From an uncultured Roseicyclus sp. (GTDB lineage: Bacteria > Pseudomonadota > Alphaproteobacteria > Rhodobacterales > Rhodobacteraceae): DNA of 64,000 nt. Within the stretch, counting starts at the first letter, position 1. The number at the start of each line of letters is the position of its first letter. The position numbers were made by a program, and so were the translations under genes. The notes under the pieces are model-generated. The model did no database searches, had not been told where the DNA came from, and saw nothing but the letters and a program-made list of their open reading frames with translations. Shown piece by piece: positions 18,012 through 26,455 of the stretch. Where the stretch lies: positions 186,001 to 250,000 of the forward strand of contig CANMRT010000004.1 in the NCBI GenBank assembly GCA_947500415.1, read 5' to 3'.

Positions 18012-19424
18012 ATGTTCTTATCCATCTTCGACATCTTCAAAATCGGCGTCGGCCCGTCTTCGTCCCACACAATGGGCCCAATGACGGCTGCCGCGCGCTT
18101 CCTGGAAGACCTCCGCTCAGGCCGCGAGAAAGAGCCGGGTGCAGGTACGTTGGGGGGCTTGGGGGCATCGCTTCACGGATCTCTTGCATTTACTGGCAAA
18201 GGTCACGCCACCGACCGCGCCGTCGTGCTTGGCTTTGCCGGGTTTGAACCTGCAAAGCTCGACCCCGACCGGGCAGAGGCGTTGGAGGCTGAAATCCACG
18301 CGAAAGGAATTGTCTCACCGCCCGACCTTCCGCCACTGAAGTTTCAACCCGCCACTGACCTGATCTTCGACTACGACCGTAGCCTTCCGGGTCACGCAAA
18401 CGGCATGATCCTGCGCGCGTTCGATGAGGCGGGGAACCTGTATCTCGAAGAAACCTACTACTCGATCGGCGGTGGATTCGTACTAACGGCGGCTGAGCTT
18501 GAAGGTCAGGGCGAAGGCCCAGACGCGCTTCATGCTGAGAAGGAAGAGGCGGGCTTTCCGCATCCCTTCGGTTCGGCGCAGGAAATGCTCGCCATGGGCC
18601 GCGCAACCGGCAAGAGCGTTGCTGAAATGAAGTGGGAGAATGAAGCCGCCCTCGCCCCTCGCGATCAAGTCAAAACGCGTCTTGATGGTGTCTGGGCTGC
18701 CATGAACGATTGCATTGACCGTGGCCTGCGAATGGAAGGTGAGTTGCCCGGTGGCCTCGCCGTCAAGCGCCGCGCCAAAAACATCTACGATCAGCTGAAG
18801 GTCGAGGCTGGAACAAATCTTGCGCAACCCCATGTGGCGAACGATTGGCTCAGCGTTTACGCCATGGCGGTGAATGAGGAGAACGCCGCCGGTGGGCGTG
18901 TTGTGACCTCACCTACGAATGGTGCTGCCGGTGTCGTGCCTGCGGTCCTGCGCTACTACCGCGACCATTGCATCGGCGCGACGGAAGAGGGGCGCAGGAC
19001 GTTTCTGATGACAGCCGCCGCCATCGGCGGGCTGATCAAGCACAACGCATCGATCTCTGGCGCGGAAGTGGGATGTCAGGGTGAGGTTGGATCCGCCTCC
19101 GCCATGGCCGCCGCTGGCCTTTGCGCGGCCTTGGGCGGCACGAATGAACAGGTCGAAAACGCCGCTGAAATCGCGCTGGAACACCATCTGGGGATGACCT
19201 GCGATCCAGTGGCGGGCCTTGTCCAGGTACCATGTATCGAGCGCAATGGACTTGGTGCAATCAAAGCGGTGTCTGCGGCGTCACTGGCCCTGCGTGGGGA
19301 CGGCACGCATTTCATGCCCCTCGACAATTGCATCGAGGCAATGCGTCAAACCGGCCTCGACATGTCGACCAAGTACAAAGAAACGAGCCAGGGTGGATTG
19401 GCCGTGAATTTGCCGGAGTGTTGA
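18012..19424 (+). CDS. sdaA: L-serine ammonia-lyase, iron-sulfur type
   Basis: A 470-residue single-chain L-serine dehydratase that deaminates serine to pyruvate with a [4Fe-4S] cluster. The start [20 protein letters not shown] is diagnostic. An N-terminal ACT-like/beta domain (to about residue 160) precedes the alpha domain with [55 protein letters not shown] and the final [13 protein letters not shown]. The conserved cysteines for the cluster are in the last three stretches. Transcribed alone; no nearby regulator. Confidence 0.95.
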   Translation: MFLSIFDIFKIGVGPSSSHTMGPMTAAARFLEDLRSGREKEPGAGTLGGLGASLHGSLAFTGKGHATDRAVVLGFAGFEPAKLDPDRAEALEAEIHAKGIVSPPDLPPLKFQPATDLIFDYDRSLPGHANGMILRAFDEAGNLYLEETYYSIGGGFVLTAAELEGQGEGPDALHAEKEEAGFPHPFGSAQEMLAMGRATGKSVAEMKWENEAALAPRDQVKTRLDGVWAAMNDCIDRGLRMEGELPGGLAVKRRAKNIYDQLKVEAGTNLAQPHVANDWLSVYAMAVNEENAAGGRVVTSPTNGAAGVVPAVLRYYRDHCIGATEEGRRTFLMTAAAIGGLIKHNASISGAEVGCQGEVGSASAMAAAGLCAALGGTNEQVENAAEIALEHHLGMTCDPVAGLVQVPCIERNGLGAIKAVSAASLALRGDGTHFMPLDNCIEAMRQTGLDMSTKYKETSQGGLAVNLPEC

Positions 19425-19434
19425 TCCGAACAAC

Positions 19435-19725
19435 TCACCCGACAGGCCGGTAGTGTTGCATCTCCTGAATGTCCGACAGGTAGGGTCTGATGTGGGGAAA
19501 GAAGGCCTTGAAATCCGTACTGCCACGGAACCCGTTCAGGTGATCCTCTGCTGACGTCCACTCAATTCTCAGGATGAACTGTCCAGGGTCTTCAGTGCAT
19601 TGGCAAATGTCGAAGGACAGGGCGAATGGTGATTTCATCAAGGCTTTTGCTGCCGTCCGATAGTCCGAGATGAATTGGTCGCGGCGCGCCTCATCGATCT
19701 GATACCTTAGGTATTCTACAATCAT
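19435..19725 (-). CDS. antibiotic biosynthesis monooxygenase (ABM) domain protein
   Basis: A 96-residue ferredoxin-like ABM protein (IVEYLRYQIDEARRDQFISDY, FILRIEWTSAEDHLNGFRGS). Family members include quinol monooxygenases and IsdG-like haem enzymes as well as proteins without known chemistry. It is three bases downstream of the truncated haemoglobin gene on the same strand, so they form an operon. The HxlR regulator gene opposite to the haemoglobin start suggests control by a stress signal; this is inference. Confidence 0.83.
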   Translation of the reverse strand: MIVEYLRYQIDEARRDQFISDYRTAAKALMKSPFALSFDICQCTEDPGQFILRIEWTSAEDHLNGFRGSTDFKAFFPHIRPYLSDIQEMQHYRPVG

Positions 19726-19728
19726 GAT

Positions 19729-20196
19729 CTATTCCTCGCCCTGATAGGGTCCGCCAGTTTCGCCCCAACCCCAAGATGGCATTGGTGCCTCGATGACTGC
19801 ATCGGCGCCCGGCTGGGAATTCATCACAGCCAGCCGGGATCCCCATTCGAGATAGGCAACGAGCGACGAAGCAAACTCCGGATCATGGGGGACATCCATC
19901 GCTTCGTAAGTGTCTTGCAGAAGTGCCATCCAACGACGCGTTTGCGCCTCGGTCAGATGTCTATTCAAGTGGTGGCGGATCATTTCAGGATGTCCGCCGT
20001 GGTTCAGACTATAGCTCTTTGGACCTCCAAAAACCTCACCGATAAAAGCGGCCACATGGGCGGGGTGATTTTCGTCCATTTTGGAAAAAACGGGCCCCAA
20101 TAGATCGTCTGCGTTGACCCGTTTGTAGAAGGTCTTCGTCAGCGCGTTCAAAGCGTCCGTCCCGCCAATCCAGTCGTAAAGTGTGGGAGTTGTCAT
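19729..20196 (-). CDS. truncated haemoglobin, group II-like
   Basis: A 155-residue 2-on-2 haemoglobin. LYDWIGGTDALNALTKTFYKRV is the N-terminal A/B helix region, the proximal His is in GGHPEMIRHHL, and RRWMALLQDTYEAM carries the conserved Trp of group II. Such proteins bind oxygen or nitric oxide and may detoxify reactive nitrogen species. The frame stays open to 20274, but MTTPTLYDW at 20196 has a GAGAGGAA Shine-Dalgarno and the normal length. A C-terminal extension rich in Trp/Gly/Pro (MPSWGWGETGGPYQGEE) is unusual. Confidence 0.88.
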   Translation of the reverse strand: MTTPTLYDWIGGTDALNALTKTFYKRVNADDLLGPVFSKMDENHPAHVAAFIGEVFGGPKSYSLNHGGHPEMIRHHLNRHLTEAQTRRWMALLQDTYEAMDVPHDPEFASSLVAYLEWGSRLAVMNSQPGADAVIEAPMPSWGWGETGGPYQGEE

Positions 20197-20258
20197 GTTA
20201 ATTTCCTCTCTGAACCCATAGGTTTGGCATCCCCGCCGACGTCGCAAGAGGTTACAAA

Positions 20259-20609
20259 ATGGTGACTGCCCCAAGCCAAGACACCAAACTTTTCCACTGC
20301 CCGGCCCTTACGGCCCTAAAGATCGTATCGGGGAAATGGAAAACCCGCATTCTTTGGCTGCTGCGAGAGCGTCCTTATCACTTCAATGAGTTGCGGCGCA
20401 CCTTGCCCGGTGTCTCATCGAAGGTCTTGGCGGATCAAATTCAGCAATTAGAATCCGACGGCATTTTGCAGAGGACGGCAACAACACGCGATGGCGTGCT
20501 GCATGTCAGCTACGATTATAGCAGCTATGGACGCACGTTAATCCCGGCACTGGATGCCTTGGGGAACTGGGGCTTGAGCCATTCGGAAAGGCCGCCGGCC
20601 GACGTCTGA
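20259..20609 (+). CDS. HxlR family transcriptional regulator
   Basis: A 116-residue winged-helix protein of the HxlR/MarR-like type: CPALTALKIVSGKWKTRILW, RPYHFNELRRTLPGVSSKVLADQI and LESDGILQRT are the family landmarks. One cysteine near the N-terminus (FHCPALT) is placed where HxlR-type redox and electrophile sensors keep theirs. It is divergent from the haemoglobin-ABM pair with only 62 bases between starts, so it most likely controls them. Confidence 0.9.
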   Translation: MVTAPSQDTKLFHCPALTALKIVSGKWKTRILWLLRERPYHFNELRRTLPGVSSKVLADQIQQLESDGILQRTATTRDGVLHVSYDYSSYGRTLIPALDALGNWGLSHSERPPADV

Positions 20610-20611
20610 TA

Positions 20612-21598
20612 TCACGCGTTCCGCACCGTATCCCCCGGAAGGAATTCCGGCGTAAGTTGTACGACCTCTGACGTCAGTTCATTCGCCACCATCAGCTCTG
20701 CCGCGCGCCTGCCAATCGCCTCACGTTGGCTATCCATTGTGGCGATGCGCCTTGGCAGGCCATCCAGCACTTCAAAGGAATTGAACCCGGCCAGCCCTAT
20801 CTGTTCGGGAATGTTCATTCCCTTTTCAAGACAGTAAAGCAGGCCACCGGCGGCATTCATGTCGGTGTTGTAGTACAGAAAATCTAAATCGGGCGCCCGT
20901 TCCAGCAGCGCCTGCGTCATGCCACGTCCGGTGCCGAAACCCGACGCGCCGTCGTAAAAGATCTCATCCGCAAGGCTCAGTCCCGCATCCGCAAGCCCAG
21001 CTTTGAAGCCACGATACCGCTTCTGCGCACGGGCATCCGCGATGGAACTCGACCCCAGATATCCGATCCGTGTGTATCCGCGCGCCACAATTTCCGTAGC
21101 CATTGCGCGGCCCGCGGCCTCGTGGCTGATCCCGACCGCAGCGGCGACCGGATCGCCGTCGACATCCATGACCTCGACAACTGGAACCCCGGCAGCGCGC
21201 ATCATGTTGCGGGCGGCATCTGTATGTTCCAAACCTGCCACGATGAGGCCGGAGGGGCGCCACGAGAGCATCTCGTAGATCACCTTCTCTTCTTTTTCGG
21301 CGTCGTATTGCGAAGTGCCGATCACGGGCTGAAGCTTGGTTCCGCTAAGGACCGCGCCAATGCCGTGGAGCACATCCGGGAACACCATGTTCGAAAGCGA
21401 TGGGATCACCACGCCAACCAAGTTCACACGGTTTGATGCCAATGCACCCGCGATCTTGTTGGGTACGTATCCCAAGGCCTTGGCCGCCTCGAACACCCGC
21501 TCACGCGTGCGTTCCGAGACATCGCCCCGGTTTCGCAGCACGCGGCTGACTGTCATTTCGCTGACACCAGCGGCATCAGCAACATCGCGCAGAGTCAT
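20612..21598 (-). CDS. LacI family transcriptional regulator, GntR-like
   Basis: A LacI-type repressor of about 328 residues: N-terminal helix-turn-helix (TLRDVADAAGVSEMTVSRVL with hinge helix GYVPNKIAGALASNRVNLVG) and a periplasmic-binding-like effector domain (VVIPSLSNMVFPDVLHGI, IGYLGSSSIADARAQKRY, IGLAGFNSFEVLD). It resembles gluconate repressors, but no gluconate gene is adjacent. The open frame continues upstream across tRNA-Arg, which is an artefact; I use the ATG at 21598. A basic stretch upstream (KGKRRTRP) could belong to a longer N-terminus if a TTG start is used. Confidence 0.9.
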   Translation of the reverse strand: MTLRDVADAAGVSEMTVSRVLRNRGDVSERTRERVFEAAKALGYVPNKIAGALASNRVNLVGVVIPSLSNMVFPDVLHGIGAVLSGTKLQPVIGTSQYDAEKEEKVIYEMLSWRPSGLIVAGLEHTDAARNMMRAAGVPVVEVMDVDGDPVAAAVGISHEAAGRAMATEIVARGYTRIGYLGSSSIADARAQKRYRGFKAGLADAGLSLADEIFYDGASGFGTGRGMTQALLERAPDLDFLYYNTDMNAAGGLLYCLEKGMNIPEQIGLAGFNSFEVLDGLPRRIATMDSQREAIGRRAAELMVANELTSEVVQLTPEFLPGDTVRNA

Positions 21599-21693
21599 CT
21601 GCGGCTTGCCATCAAATGGATTTCGTCCGCGCAAGGGGTCGTCCTTTGGTCGTGTGCGCCTTTTGCCCTTGATACGCTTGCCCGGTCCCGCTT

Positions 21694-21707
21694 CGCAAGC
21701 GCTTGCG
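21694..21707. promoter_or_regulatory. perfect 14-bp palindrome, candidate LacI-family operator
   Basis: CGCAAGCGCTTGCG is a perfect palindrome with the central CG typical of LacI-family operators. It lies 96 bases upstream of the regulator start and 35 bases before tRNA-Arg. Autoregulation is the simplest reading; the regulator family and position support it, but no binding data are available. Confidence 0.55.
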
Positions 21708-21741
21708 GCACCGGCATAAATCACAGAGAAACGAGGGGCGT

Positions 21742-21818
21742 GGCCCCGTGGCTCAACTGGATAGAGCAGCCCCCTCCTAAGGGGCAGGTTGCAGGTTCGA
21801 ATCCTGCCGGGGTCGCCA
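21742..21818 (+). tRNA. tRNA-Arg (CCT)
   Basis: A complete 77-base cloverleaf: acceptor GGCCCCG/CGGGGTC (one G-U), D-arm GCTCAACTGGATAGAGC, anticodon arm CCCCTCCTAAGGGG with anticodon CCT, T-arm GCAGGTTCGAATCCTGC and encoded CCA. It reads AGG (Arg). It is divergent from the LacI-type gene. No integrase or partial copy of its 3' end is seen nearby, so there is no sign that it served as an integration site here. Confidence 0.97.
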
Positions 21819-21908
21819 TTTCTCAAAGTGTCAGCCTAACTTGACATTTTCCTTGTCACGACGCAGTCTTTGGTGTCCTACGGAGGCACTTCAAGATTGC
21901 CTAAAGAC

Positions 21909-23120
21909 ATGAATCCAGACGGTTTTTCCGCGCCTCACTTGACCGGAAAAGCGCGCCCTGGCCTCTGCACCGATTGCGGCATCAGCCGCATGGGGGATGG
22001 CAAGGCTTGCGGGAAAGCCTGTCAGTTCATTCAGCCGGATTATCCAGAGGCAGATCATCGCGTTCATGGGCGTGTGGCGAATGCGGCTTTGGGGGATGAA
22101 GCGTTTTTTGGGGTGACGCTGTCCATGCAGCGGGCGCGGTTGGCGCAACCGGCTAAAGGCGCGCAATGGACTGGAATCACAACAGAATTGGCGGCAGAGT
22201 TATTGCGCACGGGTGCAGTGACGGCGGTTTTGGCCGTGGCCCCGGACCCGGAAGATCGCTGGAAACCGATGCCTGTGATCATCACCGAACCTTCTGAAAT
22301 GGCGCAGTGTCGGGGGATGCGGATGGGGTATGGGCCGACGCTTGCGGCGCTGGAGCCCGCGATGGAGGCGGGGCATCGGCGGATCGCTGTTGTTGGTATT
22401 CCGTGCCAGGTTTATGCGCTTCGGCAGATCGAAGAGGATCTGGGGCTGGAGCGGCTCTATGTGATCGGAACGCCATGCTCCGACAATACAACGACCGAGA
22501 ATTTTCATCATTTTCTCAGTCTGTTAGATGATAAGCCCGAAACGATCAGCTACCTTGAATTTCGTGCCGATTACCGGGTCGAACTGCGGTTTGATGACGG
22601 GCGGAAGCCTCGCGTGTTGCCGTTTCTGAGCCTACCGATCAGTCAGCTTGATGACGATTTCTTCCCGCTCACCTGCAAGACTTGCGTGGATTACACCAAT
22701 CGGCTGGCCGATATCACGGTGGGGTATATGGGCGGTGATGGCGACCAATGGCTGATTTCGCGCAACCATCGTGGGGAAGAGATGTTGGAGGCATTGGGAG
22801 ATCGGATCGAGTTTAAACCTCTGACAGATAAGGGAAAACGCGAGAGTGCGGTGAAGGGGTTTCTGGCGAATACCGAGCGTGCGGCGGGCGGAATGCCTTT
22901 GCGACGAATGCCCGATTGGCTGCGGCCTGTGGTGTCGTTCCTGCAACCCCGGATCGGGCCGCGGGGCCTGGAATTCGCCCGTGCGCGGGTGGAGATGAAG
23001 GCGATTGAGGCGATCCTGCACCTACGCCGCGCGCATCCCGCGCGGGTCAAAAACATGGTGCCGGAGCATGTCTGGCGGGTTGCTGAGCGCTATGGATTGC
23101 GGCGCGAAGAGGGCGAGTGA
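21909..23120 (+). CDS. FrhB-like iron-sulfur flavoprotein (coenzyme F420 hydrogenase beta-subunit family)
   Basis: A protein of about 403 residues with the FrhB/FdhB N- and C-terminal domains. Cysteines are grouped in GLCTDCGISRMGDGKACGKAC, VGIPCQVYALRQIEEDLGL, IGTPCSDNTTTENF and LTCKTCVDYTNRLADITVGY, giving ligands for iron-sulfur clusters next to a flavin site. Relatives include BciB, the ferredoxin-dependent 8-vinyl reductase of (bacterio)chlorophyll synthesis, and F420-reducing subunits. No photosynthesis gene is present here, so the reaction is open. Start is uncertain: a TTG at 21897 has GGAGG ten bases upstream, whereas I list the ATG at 21909. Confidence 0.82.
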   Translation: MNPDGFSAPHLTGKARPGLCTDCGISRMGDGKACGKACQFIQPDYPEADHRVHGRVANAALGDEAFFGVTLSMQRARLAQPAKGAQWTGITTELAAELLRTGAVTAVLAVAPDPEDRWKPMPVIITEPSEMAQCRGMRMGYGPTLAALEPAMEAGHRRIAVVGIPCQVYALRQIEEDLGLERLYVIGTPCSDNTTTENFHHFLSLLDDKPETISYLEFRADYRVELRFDDGRKPRVLPFLSLPISQLDDDFFPLTCKTCVDYTNRLADITVGYMGGDGDQWLISRNHRGEEMLEALGDRIEFKPLTDKGKRESAVKGFLANTERAAGGMPLRRMPDWLRPVVSFLQPRIGPRGLEFARARVEMKAIEAILHLRRAHPARVKNMVPEHVWRVAERYGLRREEGE

Positions 23121-23122
23121 AG

Positions 23123-23192
23123 TCTGCTCAGTTGAACGGATATGCGTTCAGATGAACGGGTTTTTCGGAAAAAGTGCGTTCATCTGAGCAGA
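23123..23192. repeat. inverted repeats upstream of dnaE2 with competing stems
   Basis: TCTGCTCAGTTGAACG (23123-23138) matches the reverse complement of 23177-23192 at 15 of 16 positions. A second copy of the core, CAGATGAACG (23149-23158), is perfectly complementary to the same right arm (23177-23186). The loop of that inner stem contains TTTTT-CGG-AAAAA (23161-23173). A fourth TGAACG lies at 23233-23238. The two left copies cannot pair with the right arm at the same time. No T-run follows, so it is not a classic terminator. Confidence 0.75.
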
Positions 23193-23281
23193 GTTTGCGG
23201 CCATTTGGGCGTTGCTCTGAAATGTGATCACCTGAACGCATCTGGGTCCGATTTCTCAAAGACTCCCAACAAGAACAAAAC

Positions 23282-26200
23282 GTGAATATACTGAGCGCTA
23301 CCATGGGATTCGCAGAGCTCTCCATCACCTCCAATTTCACCTTCCTGACGGGGGGCTCTCATCCTGAGGAATACGCGCGGCGGGCGGCGATCCTGGGGGT
23401 GGAAGCGATTGCGATTGCCGATGAGAACTCGGTCGCCGGTGTCGTGCGGGCGTGGTCGGAGTTGCGCAAGATCGGGGAGGAGATCGACGACGCGCGCGAG
23501 GCCGCGAAAGACCCAATTGGCCCGCCGCGCCCCGATCACATACCGCCCGCGCCGCGCGCGCCGATTGATCATATACCAAGGTTGCTGCCTGCAAGCCGGT
23601 TGGTGTTCACCGAAGGCATTGAGATCACGGCCCTGCCCCGGGATCGCGGCGGGTGGGGGAGCCTGTGTCGGTTGCTGTCCGTTGGGCGATTGCGGGCCGA
23701 GAAGGGCAATTGCGTTCTGCATGTCGATGACCTGCTGGAGCGTCATGGCGGCTTGGAGTTGCTGCTGCACGCGCCCGCGCGGATCACGAAACGATGGCTG
23801 AAGGCGGCGGAGCGGGTGGCCGTGTTGAAGCCCTCGCTCTGCCTGTCGCCGCTTTATGACGGGCAGGATGGCCCGCGATTTGCCAGCCATACGCGGCTGG
23901 GCGAGCAGCTTGGGCTGCGAACCGTGGCCTCCGCCCGGCCGCTGATGCACCACGGGGCGCGGCGGCGGTTGACGGATATTCTGACCTGCGTGCGGTTGGG
24001 CCTCAGGGTGGAAGACCTCGGCACCTCGGCGCAGGCGAATGCGGAACAGCGCCTGCGCGGACCGGCGGAGATGTCGCGAATTTTCGAGGGCTATGAAGAG
24101 GCCGTGGCGCGTAGCGTGGAGGTGGCAGACCGGTGCCAGTTCGATATTCGCAGCCTGCGTTATGAATATCCGTCCGAGATTAACGGTGATGAGACGGCGG
24201 CGGAGCGGCTGGCGCGGCTGGCGCAGGCGGGGCTGGATTGGCGCTATCCGCAGGGTGTCCCGGAGTATGCCGCGAAGCAGCTGCGCCATGAATTGGAGTT
24301 GATCGGGAAGCTGGGGTACGAACCTTATTTTCTGACGGTCCATGACATCGTGAAATTCGCGCGGTCCCGAAACATCCTGTGCCAGGGGCGCGGATCAGCC
24401 GCGAATTCGATCACCTGTTTCGCGCTGGGGGTGACGAGCGTGAGCCCTGAGATCGGGACGATGGTGTTCGAGCGCTTTGTGTCTGAGGCGCGCAATGAGC
24501 CTCCCGATATCGACGTCGATTTCGAACATGAGCGGCGCGAAGAGGTGATCCAGCATATCTATGAGCGCTACGGTCGGCACCGCGCGGGGCTGTGTGCCAC
24601 GGTGATCCACTATCGCGGCAAGCGGGCGGTGCGCGAGGTGGGCAAGGCGATGGGGTTGAGCGAGGACGTGCTATCGGCCTTGTCGAGCCAGATCTGGGGG
24701 TCGTGGTCAAAAACCGCGCCTGAGTTTGAGCGGTTGCGGGAGGTTGGGTTGGACCCGAATAGCCGACGCTTGCAGCAAACGATCCGCCTGATCGAGGAGA
24801 TCATCGGGTTTCCGAGGCATTTGTCGCAGCATGTCGGCGGCTTTGTAATCACCGAGGGGCGGTTGGATGAGCTGGTGCCGATCGAGAATGCCAGCATGGA
24901 GGACCGCACGGTCATCTGTTGGGACAAGGATGACATCGATGCGCTTGGTATCCTGAAGGTGGATGTTCTGGCACTGGGGATGCTGACCTGTGTGCGGAAG
25001 GCGTTTGACCTTTTGCAGACCCATCACCAGATCGATTACACGCTGGCGACGCTGCCGCCGGAGGATCCGGCGACCTACGATATGCTGTGCGCGGCAGACA
25101 GTTTGGGCGTGTTTCAGGTGGAAAGCCGGGCGCAGATGAATTTCCTGCCGCGGATGCGGCCCCGGTGCTTTTACGATCTGGTCATTCAAGTCGCTATCAT
25201 CCGGCCCGGGCCGATCCAGGGCGACATGGTGCATCCGTTTATCCGGCGCCGGAATGGGGAGGAGCCGGTGGAGTTCCCCTCCGATGAGTTGGGGCGGGTA
25301 TTGGGCAAGACCCTTGGCGTGCCGTTGTTCCAAGAGCAGGCGATGCAGATTGCAATCACCGGCGCTGGGTTCACGCCGGATGAGGCGGATCGGCTCAGGC
25401 GGTCGCTGGCCACGTTCAAGAAGCATGGGAACGTCAGCGATTTTCGGACGCGGTTCCTGAAAGGGATGGGCGACAAGGGCTATGAGCGCGACTTTGCGGA
25501 GCGGTGTTTTTCGCAGATTGAAGGGTTCGGGTCGTATGGGTTCCCTGAAAGCCATGCGGCCTCGTTTGCGCTGCTGGTCTATGCGTCGAGTTGGATCAAG
25601 TGTCACCACCCCGGCATCTTCGCCTGCGCGCTTTTGAATGCGCAGCCGATGGGGTTTTACGCGCCGGCCCAGATCGTGCGGGACGCGCGGGAACATGGGG
25701 TGGAGGTGCGGCCCGTTTGTGTGAACCAGTCAAACTGGGACAACACGATGGAGCGGACGGAAGCCGGGGAATTGGCGCTGAGGCTGGGGTTCCGGCAGAT
25801 CAAGTCGATGCGCGAGGAAGAGGCCGATTGGGTCGTCGCCGCGCGCGGCAATGGCTACCGCGCGGTGGAAGATGTTTGGCGGCGTGCGGGGGTGGAGGCG
25901 CGTATCCTGACGATCCTGGCAGAGGCGGATGCCTTTGCGGCCTGCGGGGTGTCGCGGCGCGATGCTTTGTGGGCGGCGCGGGCGCTGACGCCGAAGAAAG
26001 AGCTGCCGCTGTTTGCAGGCGATCTGGATGGTGAGGGGATCGTGGAGCCTGCGGTTCTGCTGCCGCAGATGAGCGAGGGGGAAGAGGTGGTGGAGGATTA
26101 TGTCTCGATGCGGCTGACGCTGAGGACGCACCCCGTGGCGCTGATCCGCGACCGGTTGAGCCCGGGGATTGATCGGCGTTTGTTGGAGAGGGATAGCGAA

Positions 26201-26305
26201 TGGGTGAAAGCGGCCTCGAAGGCTCTGCCTGCCGTACCGGTGGAGGCGATCGGGGAAAAATTCCCGCTGGGGCGGGTTGAAAGTTGGGGGAGCCGGAAGG
26301 GGTGA
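23282..26305 (+). CDS. dnaE2: error-prone DNA polymerase III alpha subunit
   Basis: A 1007-residue C-family polymerase of the DnaE2/ImuC type used in damage-induced mutagenesis. An N-terminal PHP domain begins AELSITSNFTFLTGGSHPEE; the catalytic palm has NEPPDIDVDFEHERREEV, and FPRHLSQHVGGFVITEG, GSYGFPESHAASFALLVYAS and AVIRPGP-like RPGPIQGDMVHPF are family landmarks. It lacks the C-terminal tail of replicative DnaE. A proline-rich stretch (DPIGPPRPDHIPPAPRAPID) interrupts the PHP domain. The GTG at 23282 is listed; the ATG at 23303 (MGFAELS) is a good alternative. No imuA or imuB is adjacent. Confidence 0.93.
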   Translation: MNILSATMGFAELSITSNFTFLTGGSHPEEYARRAAILGVEAIAIADENSVAGVVRAWSELRKIGEEIDDAREAAKDPIGPPRPDHIPPAPRAPIDHIPRLLPASRLVFTEGIEITALPRDRGGWGSLCRLLSVGRLRAEKGNCVLHVDDLLERHGGLELLLHAPARITKRWLKAAERVAVLKPSLCLSPLYDGQDGPRFASHTRLGEQLGLRTVASARPLMHHGARRRLTDILTCVRLGLRVEDLGTSAQANAEQRLRGPAEMSRIFEGYEEAVARSVEVADRCQFDIRSLRYEYPSEINGDETAAERLARLAQAGLDWRYPQGVPEYAAKQLRHELELIGKLGYEPYFLTVHDIVKFARSRNILCQGRGSAANSITCFALGVTSVSPEIGTMVFERFVSEARNEPPDIDVDFEHERREEVIQHIYERYGRHRAGLCATVIHYRGKRAVREVGKAMGLSEDVLSALSSQIWGSWSKTAPEFERLREVGLDPNSRRLQQTIRLIEEIIGFPRHLSQHVGGFVITEGRLDELVPIENASMEDRTVICWDKDDIDALGILKVDVLALGMLTCVRKAFDLLQTHHQIDYTLATLPPEDPATYDMLCAADSLGVFQVESRAQMNFLPRMRPRCFYDLVIQVAIIRPGPIQGDMVHPFIRRRNGEEPVEFPSDELGRVLGKTLGVPLFQEQAMQIAITGAGFTPDEADRLRRSLATFKKHGNVSDFRTRFLKGMGDKGYERDFAERCFSQIEGFGSYGFPESHAASFALLVYASSWIKCHHPGIFACALLNAQPMGFYAPAQIVRDAREHGVEVRPVCVNQSNWDNTMERTEAGELALRLGFRQIKSMREEEADWVVAARGNGYRAVEDVWRRAGVEARILTILAEADAFAACGVSRRDALWAARALTPKKELPLFAGDLDGEGIVEPAVLLPQMSEGEEVVEDYVSMRLTLRTHPVALIRDRLSPGIDRRLLERDSEWVKAASKALPAVPVEAIGEKFPLGRVESWGSRKG

Positions 26306-26455
26306 GTAGACGCTTCTGCCCGCCATCTCCATGATGCGCAATGCGCAGGCAGCAACGCGGAACGGGGATTGAATGATAGTTGTACGGGACAAAGACACCG
26401 TTGCTCGAAGACAGCCTGTCGTGTCTTCTCGGCTTGCCTAATACGGGAAACAGAC

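Noticed and set aside
21599-21826. N-terminal extension of the LacI-type protein
   Set aside because: The extra codons run through the tRNA-Arg gene; translation of an antisense tRNA is a well-known annotation artefact.
23121-23281. LexA/SOS box upstream of dnaE2
   Set aside because: GTTC and GAAC tetramers are frequent here, but none are spaced as GTTC-N7-GTTC or its complement, so the standard alphaproteobacterial site is absent.
23228-24343. 371-codon minus-strand open frame over the start of dnaE2
   Set aside because: It is opposite a conserved PHP domain and is Arg/Gln/Pro-rich without motifs.
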